Below are positions 27,316-35,000 of a stretch of 64,000 nt of DNA, in pieces. Location: assembly GCF_021533195.1 (NCBI RefSeq), contig NZ_JAJNKB010000004.1, positions 1-64,000 on the forward strand. Reading direction: 5' to 3'. This DNA comes from Portibacter marinus (GTDB lineage: Bacteria; Bacteroidota; Bacteroidia; Chitinophagales; Saprospiraceae). The position numbers and the translations under genes are program-made. Under the pieces are notes generated by a model. That model was not told the DNA's origin. It saw only the letters and a list, made by a program, of their open reading frames with translations, and made no database searches. Position 1 is the first letter of the stretch. Each line of letters opens with the position of its first letter.

Positions 27316-28335
27316 ATGGATATCAATCTCAATAAAAATATCAGATCTAGAAATCGGGATGCTCTGCCTGAAGACACAGAAAGTATGAAGCAGGGTATCC
27401 AGAATAAAGAGGTGGCCATTCTTTCCAGAGTCATCACATTAATTGAACATAAAAATTTATTGCGTAATCCCAGGTTGATCTCCTTCCTCTCTGAATTACC
27501 TGAATCTCAAACCAGTACTCGAATTGCGATAACCGGTCCACCGGGAGTGGGCAAAAGCACATTTATAGAGGCATTGGGACTGGAGCTCATTCACCAGGGA
27601 TTTTCAGTAGCTGTACTGGCCATTGATCCGGCGAGTCAGCGATCTAAAGGCAGTATTCTGGGCGATAAAACAAGAATGGAAAAACTCAGCAAATCGAGTA
27701 AAGCGTTTATTAGACCTTCTTCTAATGCCCTCGAAAGTGGCGGTGTTAGAAATAGTTTACTCCCTACTATAAAAATTTGTGAGACCGCTAAGTTTGATTT
27801 TATCCTTGTTGAGACAGTGGGGGTGGGTCAATCAGAACTAGAAGTTGGGAAAATGACAGACATCATGCTGCTCTTACTGAATCCGTCCGGAGGAGATGAA
27901 TTACAAGGGATAAAGAGGGGTATCGTTGAAATGGCAGATCTCATTCTGATCAACAAAGGGGATGGGGCATTAATGGAAGCTGCCGAATCAAGCAGGAGAG
28001 CGTATGCTAATGCACTTCATTTCAATGCGGAACCACATCATCTTTTAGGAAAAATAGAAGTTCAGGTGATTTCATCAATTACTCAGCGAGGCATCCCGGA
28101 ATTAGCACAAAAACTCATCGAGTACTCAAAAGATAAGAAACTTAGAATAAGAATCAACAAAAAAAGAAAAGCTCAAGAACAGGAATGGTTTGAAAAACAA
28201 GCGAAAGAGATGCTCTATATCTCCCTATCAGAAAACAAAGAAGTTTCTGAAAAAATTGAAGAATTATCAAAAGGTGGAGACATATATGCAAACCTCAGTG
28301 CGTTTGATAAATTCATCAATGCTAAATTTAAGTAA
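27316..28335 (+). CDS. meaB: MeaB/ArgK-type G3E GTPase (methylmalonyl-CoA mutase chaperone)
   Basis: 339 residues. P-loop GPPGVGKSTF near residue 75, AIDPASQRSKGSILGDKTRM, switch region VETVGVGQSE, and NKGD as the NKxD base-recognition motif. Known role: it protects and reloads the B12 cofactor of methylmalonyl-CoA mutase. The mutase genes usually lie next to it but are not in this window. The M23 peptidase gene follows after 11 bp. Confidence 0.92.
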   Translation: MDINLNKNIRSRNRDALPEDTESMKQGIQNKEVAILSRVITLIEHKNLLRNPRLISFLSELPESQTSTRIAITGPPGVGKSTFIEALGLELIHQGFSVAVLAIDPASQRSKGSILGDKTRMEKLSKSSKAFIRPSSNALESGGVRNSLLPTIKICETAKFDFILVETVGVGQSELEVGKMTDIMLLLLNPSGGDELQGIKRGIVEMADLILINKGDGALMEAAESSRRAYANALHFNAEPHHLLGKIEVQVISSITQRGIPELAQKLIEYSKDKKLRIRINKKRKAQEQEWFEKQAKEMLYISLSENKEVSEKIEELSKGGDIYANLSAFDKFINAKFK

Positions 28336-28346
28336 GCAGTAAGGAA

Positions 28347-30017
28347 ATGAGGAGAAAATTTTTCATTCTGGCCATTCTGGCTTTGCAAATTGTTTCAGGA
28401 CAGGAATTTATTTCACCTGTTGCCCATGAAATCAGATTGGCCGGCACTTTTGGAGAGTTGAGGTCTAATCATTTTCACATGGGTATTGACATAAAATCAT
28501 CTAACAGAAGTTCAGGGGATCCTATTTTTGCTGTTGAAAAGGGTCATATATCCAGAGTTCTTGTCAGTCGCTCAGGTTTTGGCAATGCTGTTTATATTGA
28601 CCACCCTTCTGGTCACACTACTATCTATGGTCATCTCAGAAACTTCAGTGTAAAACTAGATTCTTTGGTCTCTTCGATTCAAGAAAAAAGACAATCATTT
28701 GAGATTAATGAGCAATTTAGTGTCGGGGAAATCCCGATAATAAAGGGTGAACAAATCGGCAATATGGGAAATTCCGGCAGTTCATATGGACCTCATCTTC
28801 ATTTTGAGATAAGGGACACAAAAACAGAAGTTCCTATTAATCCGATTAGATTCGGATTCAAACTAAGCGATAAAACCGCTCCCATCATCAAAAACATAAA
28901 GATTTATAGTTTGGATGATCAATACAGAGAGATTGACTCAAAAACCGTTTCACCTACTACCATTGGAAACAATGCCTATCGACTGTCGGATCAGGAAATT
29001 CCAGCATGGCGAGTGGGGTTTGGAATTCAAACATACGATCCCATGAATTCAGGTTATAATAAAAACGGCATCTACGAAATGACCCTATCGGTCGACGGCG
29101 AAGAAAGCTATCATTTTAAATTTGATTCTATATCCTATACAAATACAAGGTATCTGAATGCTCATATCGACTACAAGCACTACAAAAATACCAGAGCGAG
29201 ATTTCATCGTTGTTTTAAGCTAAAAGGCAATCATCTGCCCATGTATGAAAAAGAGGATAAGTCCATCGTCGAATTGTATCAGAATAAGCCCAGAGAAATA
29301 GAGATTCACGCCGTCGATTTTGAAGGAAATCACTCAAAGGTGGCTTTTAAGATTAAGCGTGATACTTCCATGTATGGAGTAAAACCTAAAGTGTTTAATT
29401 ACCATCTTTCTTATAAAGAACCCAATGTCATTCAACAAAATGAAATTGAGATTTACTTCCCAGACAGCTGTCTTTACGAAGACCTCTTTCTGTATATCAA
29501 CAAAAGTGAAAGCGAATATCTAACGGATGTTTATCACTTAGGTAGCGATGAGGTACCACTTCACAAACCGATCACTTTCTCCCTAAAGCCTGATAGTGTA
29601 CCGGAGAATCTTAAGAACAAAGCTTGCATAATCGAGTGTTCTGAGCCTGGACGTATTAAAACATATGGTGGGCGATGGGAAGGCAACTCATTTGTTTGTA
29701 CACTTTATGAATTCGGGAATTATGCTTTATTCTATGATACCCTTGCTCCTCAAATTACTCCACTGACCTCTTTTACCGGAAGTAAGATTCAATTCAGAAT
29801 AGAAGACAATTACTCTGATTCGGGAACTGCAAAGGGGTTACAATACTTTGCAACAATTGACGGTCAATGGGCTAAATTCGAATATGATCTTAAAAGAAAC
29901 CTATTAACTTATAAGGTTCCGCCCTCACTTTCAAATGGTACAGAACATATAATGATTTTGAAAGTCTCTGACGATCGGGGAAACACTACTGAATTCAGTA
30001 AAAAGTTTTTCCGGTAG
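28347..30017 (+). CDS. Secreted M23 (LytM-type) metallopeptidase
   Basis: 556 residues with signal peptide MRRKFFILAILALQIVSGQ. The catalytic domain spans roughly residues 25-170 with zinc ligands in HFHMGIDI (H-x3-D) and GPHLHFEI (HxH), so it can be active. The remaining ~380 residues are Ig-like or beta-rich with no named domain that I recognise. M23 enzymes cleave peptidoglycan cross-bridges or act as scaffolds in envelope growth. In Bacteroidota this N-terminal-catalytic, long-C-terminal layout is common. It is tightly linked to meaB upstream and bcp downstream (52 bp). Confidence 0.9.
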   Translation: MRRKFFILAILALQIVSGQEFISPVAHEIRLAGTFGELRSNHFHMGIDIKSSNRSSGDPIFAVEKGHISRVLVSRSGFGNAVYIDHPSGHTTIYGHLRNFSVKLDSLVSSIQEKRQSFEINEQFSVGEIPIIKGEQIGNMGNSGSSYGPHLHFEIRDTKTEVPINPIRFGFKLSDKTAPIIKNIKIYSLDDQYREIDSKTVSPTTIGNNAYRLSDQEIPAWRVGFGIQTYDPMNSGYNKNGIYEMTLSVDGEESYHFKFDSISYTNTRYLNAHIDYKHYKNTRARFHRCFKLKGNHLPMYEKEDKSIVELYQNKPREIEIHAVDFEGNHSKVAFKIKRDTSMYGVKPKVFNYHLSYKEPNVIQQNEIEIYFPDSCLYEDLFLYINKSESEYLTDVYHLGSDEVPLHKPITFSLKPDSVPENLKNKACIIECSEPGRIKTYGGRWEGNSFVCTLYEFGNYALFYDTLAPQITPLTSFTGSKIQFRIEDNYSDSGTAKGLQYFATIDGQWAKFEYDLKRNLLTYKVPPSLSNGTEHIMILKVSDDRGNTTEFSKKFFR

Positions 30018-30070
30018 CTAAACAAAATTAATGGTTCCCTGTTAGTCATTTATCAATCAAAATTTGATCT

Positions 30071-30538
30071 ATGACACATTTACAGGAAGGAGACGAAGCT
30101 CCTGATTTCAAGGGTATCAATGAAAAGGGTAAAACTGTCAAATTAAGTGATTACAAAGGCAAGAAACTTATTTTGTTTTTTTATCCAAAAGATGACAGCC
30201 CAGGTTGCACAAAGGAAGCTTGTAATCTCCGAGATAACTTCAAAAAGCTCAAGAAAATGGGTTTTGAAATCCTAGGGGTTAGCCCGGATAGCTCTAAAAA
30301 ACATCAAAAATTTATTGATAAATATGAATTTCAGTATTCCTTGATAGCAGATGAAGATAGATCTATCATCAATGCCTATGGAATATGGGGACCTAAGAAA
30401 TTTATGGGAAGAGAGTACGATGGCTTACATAGAACCACTTTCATCATTGATGAGGAAGGAAATATAGAAAAAATTATCAGTAAGGTAAAAACGAAAGAAC
30501 ACACTGAACAAATCTTAAACGAGATGAGTTATAGTTGA
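30071..30538 (+). CDS. bcp: Thioredoxin-dependent thiol peroxidase
   Basis: 155 residues, the usual size for Bcp/PrxQ. The peroxidatic Cys lies in DDSPGCTKEACNLRD and the second Cys, five residues later, fits the atypical 2-Cys PrxQ type. Other landmarks are KKLILFFYPKDD and LGVSPDSSKKHQKF. It reduces H2O2 and organic peroxides in the cytoplasm. It is the last gene before a terminator. Confidence 0.95.
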   Translation: MTHLQEGDEAPDFKGINEKGKTVKLSDYKGKKLILFFYPKDDSPGCTKEACNLRDNFKKLKKMGFEILGVSPDSSKKHQKFIDKYEFQYSLIADEDRSIINAYGIWGPKKFMGREYDGLHRTTFIIDEEGNIEKIISKVKTKEHTEQILNEMSYS

Positions 30539-30576
30539 AATTGCAATTCACATCATAGTTAGAAGTTTAGTTTAGA

Positions 30577-30607
30577 GGCTGCAAAATCTTAAATTTGCGG
30601 CCTTTTT
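30577..30607 (+). terminator. Rho-independent terminator after bcp
   Basis: Nine-pair stem GGCTGCAAA (30577-30585) / TTTGCGGCC (30594-30602) with one G-U pair, an 8-nt loop and five T residues. Confidence 0.88.
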
Positions 30608-30956
30608 ACTTGATGAACTTCATATACTACGCGTTGAACACCTTTGACACTTGACTCCAATTTAATTCATTATTATTCAGCGTCAGGTCACTCACTTTTA
30701 TTCATATTATGATCATATTTTCGCAACTGATCTTTATTTTCTTCAAAGGCAGATCTGAGGGTAACTCTTGGTAGAGATTTAACATCACAAGCTAAAAAAG
30801 TCTACAGTCTCGCGATATTGCTTTGTCTGCCTCCCATCCAACTTCCTACTGCCTTATAAGTGTGTATGGTATGATAAAATTTCTACTATAGCAAGGGTGT
30901 CCTCCATTTGATGATATCATCAGCTTTAACCAATAAGTTTTATGTGCCAGATAAAC
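30608..30956. other. 349-bp stretch without an intact gene, possible gene relic
   Basis: No intact frame is supported. On the minus strand, one frame between about 30870 and 30690 reads as coding-like (KAVGSWMGGRQSNIARL, a stop, then TFLACDVKSLPRVTLRSAFE). It has no start and one internal TAG. I do not recognise the product; it could be a decayed gene or chance. Confidence 0.3.
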
Positions 30957-31487
30957 CTAAAGAGAATGCAAAATCGAAATAAATACTGCTGCTAACTTAA
31001 GTTCCAGACTGTAGGTTTCATCTAGATAATCTTCTATCACCCAATCCCTGATGTCATACTCATACTCGTTATACCAGAAAAAAGAATCTTTGTCATCTGC
31101 TATAATGCGCCACTCTATAGGATCTGCACTTAAATACGGTCGTTCTATCTTAATCGTATGGCTACCATCATTCACGCGCCAGGAGGTAAAGTCACCTGAC
31201 CATACTGTTGATACCGTCACAATTCTATCCACTGATTTTAATTCCCAAACATTAGCGTTATTGTCCCACTTTTGCTGAATGTTGCCTCTCCGATCTCCGA
31301 TTTTATAATTCCATTCGGTGAAGTCGTTTCGCATTCGCCAGGTCATCTCGATAGACCCTTCCAGCTCTCCTTCATTCAGCGAAATATCCCATTGCTTAAT
31401 GTCGTCATCCCACTGTGTATGAAGACCAAAAAGACTTTGTGCTTCCAGGCTAACGGAATACAAAAAAAGCAAAAAGACATATCTCAT
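30957..31487 (-). CDS. Small secreted protein with tryptophan-repeat motif
   Basis: 176 residues with signal peptide MRYVFLLFLYSVSLEAQS. The mature protein repeats a short unit of form D-[IF]-x2-W: DDIKQW, NDFTEW, a related KWDNNANVW, GDFTSW, DPIEW and DIRDW, spaced roughly 18-30 residues apart. This suggests a small all-beta repeat. No family is recognised. It lies 36 bp downstream of the DUF3127 gene on the same strand, so they may share a transcript. Confidence 0.65.
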   Translation of the reverse strand: MRYVFLLFLYSVSLEAQSLFGLHTQWDDDIKQWDISLNEGELEGSIEMTWRMRNDFTEWNYKIGDRRGNIQQKWDNNANVWELKSVDRIVTVSTVWSGDFTSWRVNDGSHTIKIERPYLSADPIEWRIIADDKDSFFWYNEYEYDIRDWVIEDYLDETYSLELKLAAVFISILHSL

Positions 31488-31523
31488 GGTATCAATAACG
31501 TCTTAGTGCAGAACAAAATTTGA

Positions 31524-31913
31524 TTAAAAAGGAAGGTCATCAAAATCTTCCATCTGTGAAGAACCTCCAGGAGAGGAATCCAGATTAACTGGTTCTGACG
31601 GAAATGGATCAGAGCTGGGTGCCTGCTGCGCCGATGCAGAATCAGCTTGCATAGCTTCAACCTTCCAGGCATTGAGATTGGTAAAGTATTTTTCATTCCA
31701 CTCTCTGCCTCGCAAATCAAAATAAACCTTAAGTTGATCTCCCTCATTATATCCATCTATGATTCCACATCTGTCCTGGGTCAACTGAAACTTGATATAC
31801 TGGGTATAATTCGAATCTATGGATTCTAAGACAAACTCTCTTGCCTGAAAACTACTGGTTTTACTTTCTGTGTCAAACTTCTTGTGAAGCTTGCCTACCA
31901 TTTCATATGCCAT
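31524..31913 (-). CDS. DUF3127 protein with SSB-like acidic C-terminal tip
   Basis: 129 residues. Residues 1-90 (MVGKLHKKFDTESKTSSFQAR ... FDLRGREWNEKYFTNLNAW, cited in part) match the DUF3127 pattern common in Bacteroidota, a predicted OB-like small domain. A Ser/Pro/Gln-rich linker (~90-118) leads to the end EDFDDLPF. That layout (small domain, disordered linker, acidic tip ending PF) is the one SSB uses to recruit DNA-repair partners. Function unknown; a role around single-stranded nucleic acid is inference. An exact -7 box lies just upstream. Confidence 0.8.
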   Translation of the reverse strand: MAYEMVGKLHKKFDTESKTSSFQAREFVLESIDSNYTQYIKFQLTQDRCGIIDGYNEGDQLKVYFDLRGREWNEKYFTNLNAWKVEAMQADSASAQQAPSSDPFPSEPVNLDSSPGGSSQMEDFDDLPF

Positions 31914-31929
31914 TTCTCTGATTTTGCCT

Positions 31930-31937
31930 CAAAAATA
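31930..31937 (-). promoter_or_regulatory. Putative -7 box for the DUF3127 gene
   Basis: The minus strand reads TATTTTTG, an exact TAnnTTTG match, about 17 nt before the ATG and just after the terminator of the upstream gene. The -33 site is poor. Confidence 0.35.
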
Positions 31938-31983
31938 AATATTAAAAAGGATAATATTAATTTTCCATATGTGTTTATTCCAG

Positions 31984-32020
31984 AAAAAAGGGCTAAGTAT
32001 CTTTATACCAGCCCTTTTTT
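31984..32020 (-). terminator. Symmetric terminator after giant protein A
   Basis: Perfect 11-bp inverted repeat AAAAAAGGGCT (31984-31994) / AGCCCTTTTTT (32010-32020) with a 15-nt loop. It gives a GC core with a T tail on both strands; on the minus strand it ends the giant gene that stops at 32050. Confidence 0.9.
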
Positions 32021-32049
32021 AAACTTATCTATAAATCGTATCTTTAATC

Positions 32050-35000
32050 CTATTCGATTAGGATCATTTTCTTTGTGATTTGCTGACCATTGAATTCAAG
32101 CTGATAGTACATAACGCCATCAGATGGAAGATTATTACCATTTACCGTAATGGTATGTGTACCGCTGGTGTATGGTGTATTTCTATTCATCAATAGCTTT
32201 CCAGAAATGTCGAAAACCTTGAAATTCACTTGTCCGTCCGTAGGAAGTACAAAAGATATTCTCGTCAGGTCACTGAATGGATTCGGCTCATTTTGAAGCA
32301 ATGCAAATGAAGCTTCTTCTACAGTTCTGAAATCCAGACTCAAATGCTCGGTTTCTAAATTTTCATTATACAATTCAGCTTTCAATGTCTGAGGATTCAG
32401 TCTCAATGCATTGGTCATTCTACTGGCTTTCTTAGTATTAATGTTCAATGTAAACAGCACGTCTCCTTCTTCTATGTCAATGGCATTCAGCTGACTCCAG
32501 CTTACCTTCAACTCATCATCATGAATGGCTACATGGTTCTCTTCTAGAGATAGCAAACCACCTTCCAGATCAATGGAAGCGATGATATCCTTATCAATGC
32601 TCAGAGCGAACTGCATTCCCACTATCGTATTGCTTTTCTGAGCTTTAACCGGAATATTGATATATTGACCTGCATCAAAAATCTGGTTATCAATTTCAAG
32701 CATATAGTTTCTCTGCTCTCTGGTAACTGAACTCAGCTCTGCACTTTCCTGGATCGAATTATTCACATCTCCTATTTTAACCGCTACAAAGTTCTGGTTA
32801 AACATGGCATGAGGAAGATTTGAAATGTTAATCGACTCATTGAATGGGAAAGGATTCGATGGATCTACGAATTTATATCCGTGGTCTAGGAACCTCCAGG
32901 ACAAATTGCTAGGGAACAGGTCATCTGGATACAATCCGAGAATCAATTTCCTTAATTGCAGTAAATCAGAAGCGCTTATGCGTTCATTACCATTGATATC
33001 CGCAGCAATTAACTTGTAAGGTGAATCCAATTCAGTCATTCCAAGAATATGTCTTTGAATCAATACAAGGTCCAAAGTACTTACACCTTTTAGTGCCTTC
33101 TCATTGTGGTAAGCAGAAACCTTATAATCTTCATTAAACTTGAGATTATTGAAAACATAACTACCATTATCACTGGTCTTGATGACTTTCGGTAATTCCG
33201 GAGAATTTCCAGACACTTTCAATTCGATGTCGTTCATTACAACGCCATTCTCTGTCATCACATTCCCACTAATCAATGTGGTACCAAGTTCCTGATCTAC
33301 ACAGCAGTCAAAATTATCATTCAATGTTAATGAAGCATCACAGAAGTCATATGCTCCTATTCCATCTACCGCATACACCCTTATTTCTATGACACCCTGG
33401 ACACCATTTTCTATGTATTCACATCCAAAGTCCCAGCTTGCTTCAGCCATTTCAAGCGCTTCCTCTACACTTAAGTCGTCCGTTTCATCTGCAGGGTCTC
33501 CAAAGATATCCTGATAAGGAATCATTAAGTAGGTCAAGGGATCACCACAAGCCCCCAAACTTTTATCCTGGATAAAGTCTATGGCCCAGAATTCAACTGA
33601 ACATCCAAATTGCTCATCCATAACGGCACTTGAAAGACCAAGGTGACAATAAGGAGTAGGTGCTTTAATTCTCTGCACTACTTGAATGGTCTGGATACAA
33701 GTTTTGAAATTTCCACAACCGTCATTCACTATCCATTTTACATTATGAGTACCTACCGGTAGTCCTCCCACTAAATTAGCATCAAAACTGCTACCTGAAG
33801 CTGTAGAATCTACTGGATAATCATAAGATCCGTCTGCATTAAAATCTACTTTATAGCCATAGCCCAGCGCATCGTCCGGAGTACAGGCATCCGTCGCTAC
33901 TATACTGAACGAATCATAGTTAAACAAACAATCTTCCGTTTCTACCAGGATACTGTCACAAGTCAAAACAGGCGGGTCGGAGTCGAAGATATCATACTCT
34001 ACATACAGCTCAAAGTAACCATTTGCAGCTACAAATGGGTCTACTTCATTATTCGAAGGATCCAAATCACCTTTGTCATCAAAGTAATTCTCGTCGAAAA
34101 TACACTCGTCTATCACTTCCCAGTGAGCTAAGATTTTTAAACATCCACCTTCTGCAAACTTAAAGGTATCTAAAGTCAAATTAATTCCTACTTCAGTACA
34201 TAAATCATCTCTGTTGATAATAGGTTCTTCTATTTCTACATCTCCGCAACTGTTAATTACAATCGGGTTTAAAAATGGTGAAAGGGTATCGAATGGATCA
34301 CACCAGTCATAATTATAAGGGGCATCCGACAGTGTCGGAAATGAAATGCGATCACAAGTCAAAACATTGTCCTCATCTGCTTCGATGAAAATCGTCTGAT
34401 TACATGAAGCTTGTCCGTTAGAATTTTCTGCAGTGAAAGTTCTCATAGCAGTTCCAGAACCGCAAAGTTCTTCACCACTAAAAGTCTGGCCTGTCACTAA
34501 AACACAGGTGCTGGTAGTAAATGCTGATCCGAATCTGACGTTCAATAATTCTTGTTGATCCTCATTCAGTTCTACTCCTTGGTAATCCTGATATATCCCA
34601 AAGTCGATACAGTTGATGGTTACCGGATTAGGACATACTATGGTAGGAGCTAGTTTATCTTGTACATCGACAATGATCATCGAAGTATTACAATTATCAT
34701 CTCCGTTCATTTCCACAATTCCATCTCTATCTGCATCGTCACAAACCATGAATACAACCATTTGATCTTCGGCTACGTCTTCACAGCAAAAGTGAATGGT
34801 TTTGTGGAAGTCATTGATTTCATCTACCTCAGAAGTATCTACATTTCCATTCTCATCTAATCCATCATAATTTTCACATGCTCTGTCCATTCTTCTTACC
34901 CAATAATCAATAGGTCCACAATTATCCCAAGATCCATCATCGAATGATTCAACGTGTACTTTAACCGCGCCGTTATCTTCTAAACTATTAAGTGAAACGG

